Below, in pieces: positions 44,000 through 51,648 of a DNA stretch of 52,022 nt. Origin of the DNA: an uncultured Planctomycetota bacterium (GTDB lineage Bacteria; Planctomycetota; Brocadiia; CAIUPP01); NCBI GenBank assembly GCA_903901045.1, contig CAIUPP010000124.1, positions 1-52,022 on the forward strand, given 5' to 3'. Below the pieces are notes generated by a model. It was not told the DNA's origin and did not search any database. It saw nothing but the letters and a program-made list of their open reading frames with translations. Positions within the stretch are counted from its first letter, which is position 1. Each line of letters begins with the position of its first letter. The position numbers and the translations under genes were made by a program.

Positions 44000-44338
44000 G
44001 AATCACTCAGACTGGTTCGTTCTGGCGGTAGTCAACAGACCGGGTGCGGCAACGGCTGCGGAGGAGACGGTCGTCGGGAAAGCGCGGCTCCAGATACGGC
44101 TGACGCGGCACGGCGGCTCCGGCGGATGAGGAACTGGAAGTCAAAGTCTGGAACGCCGGGAAACGAACCCGAGTGCGGTGCGCTGGAGGAGTTTCGCTGG
44201 TGCGGCCTTTCGCCGGGGAAAATCGAAACCGTCGCGCGTTGCGTACAGGATGAAAGACCCGATCTCCCGGCAGGCGTGTAAGGGATCTCGCTTCAGGAAG
44301 GTCGCAGTGGCCCGTCCTCCCGGGCCGTTACTCCATCT
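44000..44338 (-). other. Long untranslated leader of polA, no gene recognised
   Basis: If transcription starts at the promoter at 44339-44366, about 330 bases precede the polA ATG. They include a GCCCGGGAGGACGGGC hairpin near 44310-44328. I tested the sequence by eye for 6S, RNase P, SRP RNA, tmRNA and common riboswitch cores and found no match. A plus-strand frame at 43967-44281 has no family features. Confidence 0.35.
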
Positions 44339-44366
44339 ATCATAGCATCTGGGGAATCCTTGTCAA
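44339..44366 (-). promoter_or_regulatory. Putative polA promoter
   Basis: Minus strand: TTGACA (44366-44361), 16-base spacer, TATGAT (44344-44339). It matches 11 of 12 consensus bases, among the best in the window. Confidence 0.65.
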
Positions 44367-44551
44367 GCGGAAAAGAGGCGAATCATTGGGCCATGGGGAA
44401 TAGTCAACGGTCATCCGTCAATGAACAGCGCGCGATGGGAAAGCGCCCTCGGCCCGGCGCAACTCCCGCCAAAGGGAGAATGGCTGGTCGATAAATGCCC
44501 GTTCCCCATTGACCTTTCGCCGGTCGCGCGTGCATTTTGCCCTCCCATCAC

Positions 44552-44580
44552 TTGACAAAATGGCCCGTCCACGCTTGAAT
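44552..44580 (+). promoter_or_regulatory. Putative promoter of the pfp-debranching operon
   Basis: TTGACA (44552-44557), 17-base spacer, TTGAAT (44575-44580), 48 bases before the phosphofructokinase start. It is divergent from the polA promoter. Bases 44367-44551 between them show nothing else. Confidence 0.5.
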
Positions 44581-44627
44581 CCTGTTATTGCGGCTTCCTT
44601 TTCACGGAAATCCACAGAGGGAAAACC

Positions 44628-45914
44628 ATGGCTAAGAATGTCCTCGTCGCGCAGTCCGGCGGCCCCACGCCGGTGATCAACAACAGCCTCCGCGGAATCA
44701 TCGACGCCTGCCGCTCTTTCCCGGGGGATTTCGGCAAAATCTACGCCGGATTCCACGGGATCGAGGGGGTGCTCAAGGAGGAGCTGCTGGACCTCAGCGC
44801 TCAGGCGGACAAGGAGATCGATCTGCTCAAGAACACCCCCGCCGCCGGCTCCATCGGCACCTGCCGTTACAAGCTGCGCGAGAAGAATAAGGAAGATTTC
44901 GACCGCGCCATCGAGGTGCTCAAGACGCACAATATCGGCTACGTTTTCTACATCGGCGGGAACGACTCGATGGACACCGCCAACAAGCTGGCGCTGGTCG
45001 CCAGGGAGCGCGGTCTGGACCTGATCGCCACCGGCGTCCCCAAGACGATCGACAATGACGTGGGGGATTCCGAGTTCAAGATCATCGACCACACCCCCGG
45101 CTTCGGCTCGGTGGCGCGCTACTGGGGCTGCATGGTGCAGTCGGCCAACGAGGAGAACTCCGGTTCCTCCCCGGCCGACCCGGTGCTGGTGATGCAGGCG
45201 ATGGGACGCAAGATCGGCTTCATTCCCGCCGCCGCGCGCCTGGCCGACCCGAAGCGCGAGATGCCGCTCCAGATTTACATGGCCGAGAGCAAGGTGAGCA
45301 TGGAGCAGTTGGCTGAGAACGTCAACGCGCAACTGAAGCGCGACGGCCGCTGCATCGTGGTGGTCAGCGAGGGGTTCGACGTCGGCAGCCTGGGGGAGAA
45401 GCGCGACTCCTTCGGCCACGTCCAGTTCAGTTCCAGCGAGACCACCGTCGAGCAGATCGTCGTGAATTACCTGAACAAGGTGGGGCTGGCCGCGCGCGGC
45501 GCGGCGCGCGGGAACGTCCCGGGCACCGACCAGCGCCACATGATGGTCTGCGCCTCCGTGACCGATCTGGATGAGGCGTACCAGGTGGGGCGGCAGGCCG
45601 CGCTGATCGCCTTGAACGAGGGGAGCGGCTTCATGAGCACCATCCTGCGCGAGCCCGGCGCGGCGTACCGCGTCCGCTACGACAAGGTCCCGCTGCCGCT
45701 GGTGGCCAACTCGGAGCGCACCTTCCCGCAGGCGTGGATCACGCCGAACCGCATCGACGTGACGGACGATTTCATCAAGTACGCGCGTCCGCTCATCGGC
45801 AGCGAATGGGTGAAAATTCCGATAGACGAGAACGGTCTCCAGCGTTACACTCGTTTCCAGCCGATCTTCGCGACGAAGAAATGCAAGCCGTACGTCCCGC
45901 AGGCGTATCGATAA
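44628..45914 (+). CDS. Diphosphate-dependent phosphofructokinase (PFP type)
   Basis: A 428-residue phosphofructokinase that interconverts fructose 6-phosphate and fructose 1,6-bisphosphate. The N-terminal QSGGPTPVINNSLRG and GGNDSMDTA occupy the phosphoryl-donor site. The Asp in GGNDS and the Lys in GVPKTIDND are features of PPi-dependent enzymes; ATP enzymes have GGDGS and PGTIDND. The GGND form, with Asn for the usual Asp, is a variation. The enzyme would work reversibly in glycolysis and gluconeogenesis. It is followed after 14 bases by a glycogen debranching enzyme, so the two are probably co-expressed in glycogen use. Confidence 0.9.
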   Translation: MAKNVLVAQSGGPTPVINNSLRGIIDACRSFPGDFGKIYAGFHGIEGVLKEELLDLSAQADKEIDLLKNTPAAGSIGTCRYKLREKNKEDFDRAIEVLKTHNIGYVFYIGGNDSMDTANKLALVARERGLDLIATGVPKTIDNDVGDSEFKIIDHTPGFGSVARYWGCMVQSANEENSGSSPADPVLVMQAMGRKIGFIPAAARLADPKREMPLQIYMAESKVSMEQLAENVNAQLKRDGRCIVVVSEGFDVGSLGEKRDSFGHVQFSSSETTVEQIVVNYLNKVGLAARGAARGNVPGTDQRHMMVCASVTDLDEAYQVGRQAALIALNEGSGFMSTILREPGAAYRVRYDKVPLPLVANSERTFPQAWITPNRIDVTDDFIKYARPLIGSEWVKIPIDENGLQRYTRFQPIFATKKCKPYVPQAYR

Positions 45915-45928
45915 CATAAGGTCCGCAC

Positions 45929-47923
45929 ATGCCCGAACGCGTGCCCCATGCGCCGTCGCTCCCGCCTTTCGGTCCGGCGACGGCGCAGTCGTTGGAACGC
46001 GCTTCAGCGCTGGAGTGGCTGGAGACGAACGGCCTGGGGGATTTCGCCTGCGGCACGGTCGCCGGGGTGAACACGCGCCGCGCGCACGGACTCTTCATCG
46101 CCAGGACGCCGCGGCCGATGCTCCTGCTGGCGGCGCTGGACGTTGCGATCGAGCGCGACGGCGAGCGCATCGCGCTCTCCACCCACCAGTTCGCCGATAC
46201 GGTTCATCCGGAGGGATACCGCCTCTGCGCGCAGTTCCGGCTGGACCCCTTCCCGGAGTGGCGCATCGAGTTCCCCGGCGGAGCGCTGACGCGCCGCACG
46301 TTCATGCCGGCAGGCCGCCGCTGCGCGGTGACGGCGTGGGAACTGGATGCCGCATCCTCGCCCGCATCCTGGCGGCTCAAGGTCCGCCCGCTGTTCGCCT
46401 GCCGCGATCTGGAAGCGCTCACGCATGCCAACCCCGCCGCCGACATGGCGCTCCGCCCCGCCCCCGAGGGGTTCGCCATCGCCCCATACCCGGGTTGCCC
46501 GGAGATCTCCGTGCGCTGTCCCTGCGCGGCGACGCGGTTCGACCCGGTCTGGTACTTCCGCTTCCGGCATGACGAAGATATCGCCCTCGACCGCACTTCA
46601 ACCTGTTCGACAGGCTCAGGGCCGGGCGAGGCGGAGGAGGATTTCTTCACTCCATGCGAGTTGACGTACGACCTCGCTCCCGGCGGGACCGCCTGGTTCG
46701 TGGCCGGAATAGAATCCCTCTGCGAAGACCCCGCCGCGCTCGAAGCCCATGAGCGCGCCCGTCGCAACGGGTTGGCGCTGCGCGGGCTCGAAACCGACGC
46801 CACCTCCTGCGCCCTGACCCGCGCAGCGGATGCCTTCTGCATGCACCCCATTTCGGAAGAAGGGAAGGCGGCCATCATTGCCCGCTATCCCGAGCTCACC
46901 CGCGACCTGCGCGCGGAGCTGATCGCGCTGCCGGGCCTGCTGCTGGTGACGCGGCGGCTGGCCGAAGCGCGCTCCTGCCTGAGCGGCGCTCTGGCGCAAC
47001 TCCAGTCGCGCCCCGCGCTGAATGATGAAGCGCTCTGGTTCATCCGCGCCGCCGAGTTGTACGTGGACCACTCGCGCGACTGGGAGTTCCTGCGCGCAGA
47101 ACTGGCCCCCGGTTGCCTCGCGCTGACCGAACGGCTGGCCACGGAGAAGCCGGAGTCCGGCCTGCGCCTGGACGCCGACGGACTCCTCCTCTGCGCCGGC
47201 GGCGCTCCGCTGACCTGGATGGACGCGATCGTCAACGGACTGCCGGTCACCCCGCGCGCGGGGAAGCCGGTCGAGGTGAACGCGTTGTGGCATTGCGCGC
47301 TGGGGTTGATGGCCCGCTGGGCGGGGCGGCTCGGGCAGGAGGAGGCGGCGCGCCGCTGGCTGGCGGTGCGCGAGCTTTGCGGGCGCTCCTTCCGCAGGCG
47401 CTTCTGGAACGCGGAGCGCGGATGCCTCTTCGACGTGCTGGACACCCCGGCGGGGAACGACCCGGCGATCCGTCCGAACCAGGTGCTGGCCGTCGCTCTG
47501 GCGGGAGACCTGCTGGACCGCTCGCAGGCGAACGCGGTGCTGGACCTGGTCGAGAAGCGCCTTCTGGCTCCCGGCGGGCTGCGGACGCTGTCGCTCGAGG
47601 AGCCGGCGTTCCACCCCAGCGGGGCGGGGGATGCCGACGCCCGCGCCGCCGCGCGCCACCAGGGGAGCGTGCATCCCTGGCTGCTCGGATTTTACGCCGA
47701 CGCCCTCTTCCGCGTGCATGGACGCACCCCGCGCGCCCACGCACGCGCCGAGACGGCGCTGGACTGGCTGATGCGCGAGCATCTGGCGCAGGGCTGCATC
47801 GGACAGGTGGGGGAGATGTTCGACGGCGCCGCGCCGCACGCGCCCAGAGGCGCCATCGCCCACGCCCCCGCCGTCGGCGAACTCCTCCGCGCCTGCACCG
47901 AACTGCGCAGCAGGGGGTTGTGA
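45929..47923 (+). CDS. Glycogen debranching enzyme (amylo-alpha-1,6-glucosidase type)
   Basis: A 664-residue protein of the archaeal/bacterial GDE family. The N-terminal domain has the signature WLETNGLGDFACGTVAGVNTRRAHGLF. The C-terminal (alpha/alpha)6 GH133-like domain has NDEALWFIRAAELYV, GLLLCAGGAPLTWMD, VEVNALWHCAL and the IRPNQVLAVAL segment near its acidic catalytic residues. It releases glucose from branch points of glycogen. An in-frame dispersed repeat (46598-46623) encodes STCSTGSGP near residues 224-232 in the N-terminal domain. It lies 14 bases after the PFP gene. Confidence 0.9.
   Translation: MPERVPHAPSLPPFGPATAQSLERASALEWLETNGLGDFACGTVAGVNTRRAHGLFIARTPRPMLLLAALDVAIERDGERIALSTHQFADTVHPEGYRLCAQFRLDPFPEWRIEFPGGALTRRTFMPAGRRCAVTAWELDAASSPASWRLKVRPLFACRDLEALTHANPAADMALRPAPEGFAIAPYPGCPEISVRCPCAATRFDPVWYFRFRHDEDIALDRTSTCSTGSGPGEAEEDFFTPCELTYDLAPGGTAWFVAGIESLCEDPAALEAHERARRNGLALRGLETDATSCALTRAADAFCMHPISEEGKAAIIARYPELTRDLRAELIALPGLLLVTRRLAEARSCLSGALAQLQSRPALNDEALWFIRAAELYVDHSRDWEFLRAELAPGCLALTERLATEKPESGLRLDADGLLLCAGGAPLTWMDAIVNGLPVTPRAGKPVEVNALWHCALGLMARWAGRLGQEEAARRWLAVRELCGRSFRRRFWNAERGCLFDVLDTPAGNDPAIRPNQVLAVALAGDLLDRSQANAVLDLVEKRLLAPGGLRTLSLEEPAFHPSGAGDADARAAARHQGSVHPWLLGFYADALFRVHGRTPRAHARAETALDWLMREHLAQGCIGQVGEMFDGAAPHAPRGAIAHAPAVGELLRACTELRSRGL
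46598..46623 (+). repeat. Dispersed repeat read in frame inside the debranching gene
   Basis: TTCGACAGGCTCAGGGCC and flanking bases match the family at 88-123 and 20499-20534. It adds a low-complexity STCSTGSGP segment with no frameshift. Confidence 0.55.
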
Positions 47924-47948
47924 GCGTCGGCAGAGCGCGAAGGTCCAA

Positions 47949-48121
47949 TGTAGCGCGGGCTTCAGCCCGCGTCCTTTATGAAATTGAAAGAACTCACAAT
48001 ACCGCGGGTTTGATAACCCGCGCTACACAGGTGAGCGCCGTATGTAGCGCGGGCTTCAGCCCGCGTCCCCCGCAAAATCGGAACAACTCACGATCCCGCG
48101 GGTTTGATAACCCGCGCTACA
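47949..48121. repeat. Two tandem 79-bp REPIN-like elements
   Basis: The copies are 47949-48027 and 48043-48121. Each is bounded by TGTAGCGCGGG and CCCGCGCTACA and holds the hairpins GCGGGCTTCAGCCCGC and CGCGGGTTTGATAACCCGCG. The central 25 or so bases differ more. A third partial copy (GTGGCGCGGCCTATAAGCCCGCG) follows at 48138-48160. Confidence 0.85.
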
Positions 48122-48188
48122 TGGTTGGGCGTCGTGCGTGGCGCGGCCTATAAGCCCGCGTCGCGCGCGAACCGCCCGCAGCGACGTT

Positions 48189-48211
48189 GTAGGGCAAGGC
48201 ATGCCTTGCCC
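48189..48211. repeat. Intergenic copy of the ileS palindrome
   Basis: The perfect 20-bp palindrome GGGCAAGGCATGCCTTGCCC (48192-48211) is preceded by GTA as in ileS. The rest of the gap up to 48327 holds nothing I recognise. Confidence 0.8.
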
Positions 48212-48327
48212 AAGTGCCGGAATAAATCCCCTCCCTAATTCCCATTTCCCCATCTTGATTCGGCTACCACTCACGCATAGCATTATTAATTGTTGTGGGT
48301 GTCCGAGTTTTGGACGGGGGAAGGGCC

Positions 48328-49272
48328 ATGAGCGATTTTGTCGCCGTTACTGGAGCTACGGGGCATGTAGGCAAGGCGTTGGTGGAGCGGCTGCTGAGCC
48401 AGCGCGTGCGGGTGCGCGCGATGGGACGGCAGATGGAGCGGCTCGCGCCGCTGGTGCTGATGGGGGCCGAAGCGCGCGCGGGCGACCTGACGGATGTGAA
48501 TTTCACCGCCGAGGCGTTCCGCGACGCGCAAGCGGTCTTCCTGATGATCCCGCCGCATTACACGTCGCCCGACATGTACGCCGAGCAGCGCCGCATCGCC
48601 ACCAGCCTCGCGCAGGCGTTGAAGCGCTCCGAGGTCCCCTTTGCGGTGGCGCTCAGCAGCGTGGGGGCAAGCCTCCACTCCGGCACCGGCCCCATCGCGG
48701 GGCTGCACGCCTTCGAGGAGATTCTCAAGGACATTCCCAGCGCCGCCATCCTGGTCCTGCGCGCAGCCTACTTCATGGAGAACCACCTAGCGGCCATCCC
48801 GCAGATCAAGAGCGCGGGGATGATGGCCAGCGCCATCGGCTGCGACACGCAGTTGCCGATGGTCGCGACCCGCGATATCGCCGCCGCGGCCGCCGTCTGG
48901 CTGAAGGAGCCCGCCTTCAAGGGATACTCCGTCCATGAAGTGCTCGGCCCGCGCGATTACACGATGTGCGGGACTGCGGCGATCCTCGGCGCCGCCATCG
49001 GCAACCCGAATCTCCCCTTCACGGAACTCACCTACACCGAGTTGCGCGACGCGCTGACGCAGGGGGGCATCTCCTCCAGCGTGGCCGACGGGTTTGTCGA
49101 GATGCAGCAGGCGTTCAACGCCGGGATCGTGCAGGGGACGTACACGCGCAAGCCGTCGAACTCCAGCCCCACCACGCTGGAGGAGTTCGCGCGCGACGTC
49201 TTCGCGCCGGCCTATTACCGTCAGCAGCCCGCGGCGAGTGCGCAGCGGCAGACGGCGGGCGCCCGTCGCTGA
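48328..49272 (+). CDS. NmrA-like NAD(P)-binding protein (atypical SDR)
   Basis: A 314-residue Rossmann protein. AVTGATGHVGKALVERLLSQ (about 6-25) is the NAD(P) motif GxxGxxG. VRAMGRQMERLAPLVLMGAEARAGDLTD and VFLMIPPHY follow the NmrA/azoR-like SDR pattern. ILVLRAAYFMENHLAAIPQI is a hallmark of NmrA-type proteins. The family includes redox sensors and quinone reductases, and the active Tyr-x3-Lys of classical SDRs is not evident. The ATG at 48328 follows GGGGAAGGG; an upstream in-frame start has no site. It is followed by a lipoprotein gene after 86 bases. Function is not predictable beyond cofactor binding. Confidence 0.82.
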   Translation: MSDFVAVTGATGHVGKALVERLLSQRVRVRAMGRQMERLAPLVLMGAEARAGDLTDVNFTAEAFRDAQAVFLMIPPHYTSPDMYAEQRRIATSLAQALKRSEVPFAVALSSVGASLHSGTGPIAGLHAFEEILKDIPSAAILVLRAAYFMENHLAAIPQIKSAGMMASAIGCDTQLPMVATRDIAAAAAVWLKEPAFKGYSVHEVLGPRDYTMCGTAAILGAAIGNPNLPFTELTYTELRDALTQGGISSSVADGFVEMQQAFNAGIVQGTYTRKPSNSSPTTLEEFARDVFAPAYYRQQPAASAQRQTAGARR

Positions 49273-49358
49273 ACGCGCGACGGACGACGGGAGCGCCCCC
49301 GCCGCGGGGTTCGCGGTCGGCGCTGTTCTTCACCCCGCATGTGAAAAGGAGATTTGCG

Positions 49359-49826
49359 ATGGTTCATGTCGATGGCGCGACGAAGGAACGTCCGGCGCTC
49401 GCGCGGCAGTGTGTGTTGGTAATGTGCCTGGCCGGAGTCATGATGCTCTGTGGCTGCCGGGCGCTATTCATCGGGGCCGGCGCGGCGGCCGGCGCGGCGG
49501 CCGTGGTCGTCTACGTCAAGGGAAACGCGGAGCAGACCGTTGACGTGCCGCTGGAGAAATTCCACGCTGCCACGGTTCAGGCATTAAAGGACCTGAAGTT
49601 GCCCCTGAACGAGGACAAGATGGATTACTCCGGCGCAAGCATGAAGTCGGAATACTCCGACGGCACGAGCGTTTGGATCACCCTGACTGCGATGACGCCC
49701 GGAAGCACTAAGATACGCGTCCGCGTGGGCATCATGGGAGAGATGGAACGCGCCAGGGAAATCATCAACAAGATCAACCTGGACGCAGGACTGGAGACCC
49801 CACAGATCAAGATGGGGGACGCATAG
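49359..49826 (+). CDS. DUF3568 family lipoprotein
   Basis: A 155-residue exported lipoprotein. A hydrophobic stretch (CVLVMCLAGVMMLCGC) ends in a lipobox LCG-Cys33. The following GAGAAAGAAAVVVYVKGNAEQTVDVPLEK and the rest match DUF3568, small periplasmic proteins with a conserved alpha-beta core (KFHAATVQALKDLKLPLNE, STKIRVRVGIMG). The start at 49359 follows AAAAGGA. The lipobox implies an outer membrane or at least a lipid anchor facing the periplasm. No function is known for the family. Confidence 0.8.
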   Translation: MVHVDGATKERPALARQCVLVMCLAGVMMLCGCRALFIGAGAAAGAAAVVVYVKGNAEQTVDVPLEKFHAATVQALKDLKLPLNEDKMDYSGASMKSEYSDGTSVWITLTAMTPGSTKIRVRVGIMGEMERAREIINKINLDAGLETPQIKMGDA

Positions 49827-49856
49827 CGGAAAGAGAACCGTTATCCAGTGCGCTCT

Positions 49857-49916
49857 CAGGGGTGCTGCGCTTGCTGCGCCGAGGCATAGGCGCACAAGCG
49901 CCGCGCCCCTGTCCTT
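49857..49916 (+). terminator. Probable terminator after the lipoprotein gene
   Basis: CAGGGGTGCTGCGC (49857-49870) pairs with GCGCCGCGCCCCTG (49898-49911) with two mismatches, followed by TCCTTTTCC. The loop may contain a small secondary hairpin. Confidence 0.5.
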
Positions 49917-49998
49917 TTCCACCCCGTCGTTGCGCGTTCCAACGCCAGTCAAGAGGGGCGCGCGGGCCCTCCCGGGACAGCGCAAATCCTCCGTTCGG

Positions 49999-50028
49999 TT
50001 GAAACCACCCCCCCGCTGCTGATAACAT
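49999..50028 (+). promoter_or_regulatory. Putative glyQ promoter
   Basis: TTGAAA (49999-50004), 18-base spacer, TAACAT (50023-50028), 65 bases upstream of the glyQ start. No T-box or other leader element is evident. Confidence 0.45.
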
Positions 50029-50093
50029 GCGGTTCAGCCTCCCTGCCAATCCGGGAGGCATCCCGCGGTTTTGCCCCAGAGGCGCGACGAACG

Positions 50094-50978
50094 ATGACCT
50101 TTCAGGACCTGATCCTCACGCTCACCCGGCACTGGGCCGACTACGGCTGCGTGGCGCTCCAGCCCTACGACATGGAGAAAGGGGCCGGCACATTCAACCC
50201 CGGCACCTTCCTGCGCGCGCTCGGACCCGAGCCGTGGAAAGTCGTCTACGCCGAGCCCTCGCGCCGCCCGGCGGACGGACGCTACGGCGAGAACCCCTTC
50301 CGCGTGCAAATGCACCACCAATTGCAGGTGCTGCTCAAGCCCGCCCCCGCGGACGCGCAGAAGATCTACCTGGACAGCCTCCGCGCGTTGGGGGTGGACA
50401 TCGTCGCCCACGACGTGCGCTTCATCGAGGATGACTGGGAATCCCCCACCCTGGGCGCAACCGGGCTGGGCTGGCAGGTCTGGCTCGACGGGTTGGAAGT
50501 AACACAGTACACCTACTTCCAGCAGGTGGCCGGCTTCCAGTGCGATCCCATCTGCGTGGAATACACCTACGGGCTGGAGCGCATCGCGATGGCGATCCAG
50601 GGGAAGGACAACCTGTTCGACCTGGAGTGGGGCAACGGGATCACCTACGGCGACCTGCGCAAGCGCGAGGAATTCGAAGTCAGCAAATACAACTTCGAAC
50701 TGGCGAACGTGGAGATGCTGCGCGCGCAATTCGACACCTGCGAGAAAGAATGCGTGCGGCTCGTCGAGGAGGGGCTGGTGATGCCGGCGTACGACTTCGT
50801 CATGAAATGCTCGCACACCTTCAACCTGTTGGACGCGCGGCGAGCCATCAGCGTCGCGGAGCGCACGGCCACGATCACCCGCGTGCGGCGGCTGGCGCGC
50901 AAAGTGGCCGAAGCGTGGGTGAAACAGCGCGAGGCCGCCGGCTTCCCCCTCCTGAGAGGGGCCGTGGCCGCAACCTGA
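50094..50978 (+). CDS. glyQ: Glycyl-tRNA synthetase alpha subunit
   Basis: A 294-residue class II synthetase subunit. It forms an alpha2beta2 enzyme with GlyS to charge tRNA-Gly. Conserved blocks are present: [53 protein letters not shown]-like [29 protein letters not shown] and [29 protein letters not shown]. The usual next gene, glyS, is absent: tRNA-Lys begins 70 bases downstream, so the beta subunit must be encoded elsewhere. Length and motifs are normal. Confidence 0.95.
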   Translation: MTFQDLILTLTRHWADYGCVALQPYDMEKGAGTFNPGTFLRALGPEPWKVVYAEPSRRPADGRYGENPFRVQMHHQLQVLLKPAPADAQKIYLDSLRALGVDIVAHDVRFIEDDWESPTLGATGLGWQVWLDGLEVTQYTYFQQVAGFQCDPICVEYTYGLERIAMAIQGKDNLFDLEWGNGITYGDLRKREEFEVSKYNFELANVEMLRAQFDTCEKECVRLVEEGLVMPAYDFVMKCSHTFNLLDARRAISVAERTATITRVRRLARKVAEAWVKQREAAGFPLLRGAVAAT

Positions 50979-51007
50979 GCGCTGGGGCGGCGCGGCGGGT
51001 CGTTCCG

Positions 51008-51036
51008 TTGAAAACCCTCGTGGCATCTGATAGGAT
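51008..51036 (+). promoter_or_regulatory. tRNA promoter
   Basis: TTGAAA (51008-51013), 17-base spacer, TAGGAT (51031-51036). The mature tRNA-Lys begins 12 bases after the -10. Confidence 0.55.
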
Positions 51037-51048
51037 TGTTGATTCGGC

Positions 51049-51124
51049 GAGGGTGTAGCTCAGTTGGCAGAGCACCGGATTTTTAATCCTGTGGCCGTGG
51101 GTTCGAGTCCCACCACCCTCACCA
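51049..51124 (+). tRNA. tRNA-Lys (anticodon TTT)
   Basis: A 76-nt cloverleaf. The acceptor stem GAGGGTG pairs with CACCCTC, the D stem is GCTC/GAGC, the anticodon loop is TTTTTAA (TTT), and the T arm is GTGGG-TTCGAGT-CCCAC. Discriminator A and an encoded CCA end the gene. The anticodon stem CCGGA/TCCTG has a C28-U42 mismatch. It is probably co-transcribed with the tRNA-Glu 91 bases downstream. Confidence 0.93.
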
Positions 51125-51215
51125 TTGATTGCGGGTTCTGGAGTTCGGATCGAGCGCCGCGGCGAAGCAAAGCGTGGTTGTTGAGCGATCTGCAATCCAG
51201 AGTCCGCAATAGTGC

Positions 51216-51290
51216 GACCCCATCGTCCAGCGGTTAGGACACCAGATTTTCATTCTGGGAACGGGGGTTCGATTCCCCCTGGGGTCGCCA
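51216..51290 (+). tRNA. tRNA-Glu (anticodon TTC)
   Basis: A 75-nt cloverleaf. Acceptor GACCCCA/TGGGGTC, D stem GTCC/GGAC, anticodon stem CCAGA/TCTGG around loop TTTTCAT (TTC), T arm GGGGG-TTCGATT-CCCCC, discriminator G and encoded CCA. All stems pair. Confidence 0.96.
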
Positions 51291-51321
51291 TTCGACCGGA
51301 ACGAAGCGCTCTCCGGAAGCC

Positions 51322-51356
51322 AAGGCCCGCTGCCACACGCAGCGGGCCTTGCGCGT
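51322..51356 (+). terminator. Terminator of the tRNA-Lys-tRNA-Glu transcript
   Basis: AAGGCCCGCTGC (51322-51333) pairs perfectly with GCAGCGGGCCTT (51339-51350) across a five-base loop. GCGCGTTT follows, so the U tract is weak. Confidence 0.75.
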
Positions 51357-51410
51357 TTCTGGCCAATAATCGCAAGGGTTCTGGCATTCCAACAGCGGGC
51401 GCCTTTGCAC

Positions 51411-51509
51411 GATCTGGCAACCAGGTACCCCAACCTACCCCCACTCTCGGCCCCTTTTCTCTCTCTTTCTCCGATAACCGACAACCACCCCCTACCTAGT
51501 TGCCAGATC
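51411..51509. repeat. Inverted repeat between tRNA-Glu and the CRISPR array
   Basis: GATCTGGCAACCAGGTA (51411-51427) pairs with TACCTAGTTGCCAGATC (51493-51509) with one mismatch. It encloses a pyrimidine-rich 65-base loop. The rest of 51357-51648 shows no gene. It could be a mobile-element remnant or a terminator of the array transcript read from the right. Confidence 0.55.
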
Positions 51510-51648
51510 GACGATCGTTACGCAGCAAAGGGTTGCAACAACGTCGTTTTTGGCGGTTCGACTCCTGACGGGAGTAACATGCAGTGCCCATATCGAAAGT
51601 AAAACTTTCAGGCACCCTTCAGCAAGGAGGATCGCTTGTTGGCAAATC

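Noticed and set aside
43967-44281. A 104-codon plus-strand frame in the polA leader
   Set aside because: No ribosome site, composition unlike nearby proteins, and it overlaps the polA start region antisense.
47594-47599. Avoidance of CTCGAG as evidence for an active nuclease
   Set aside because: At least this site is present, and counting in 52 kb by eye cannot support a statistical claim.
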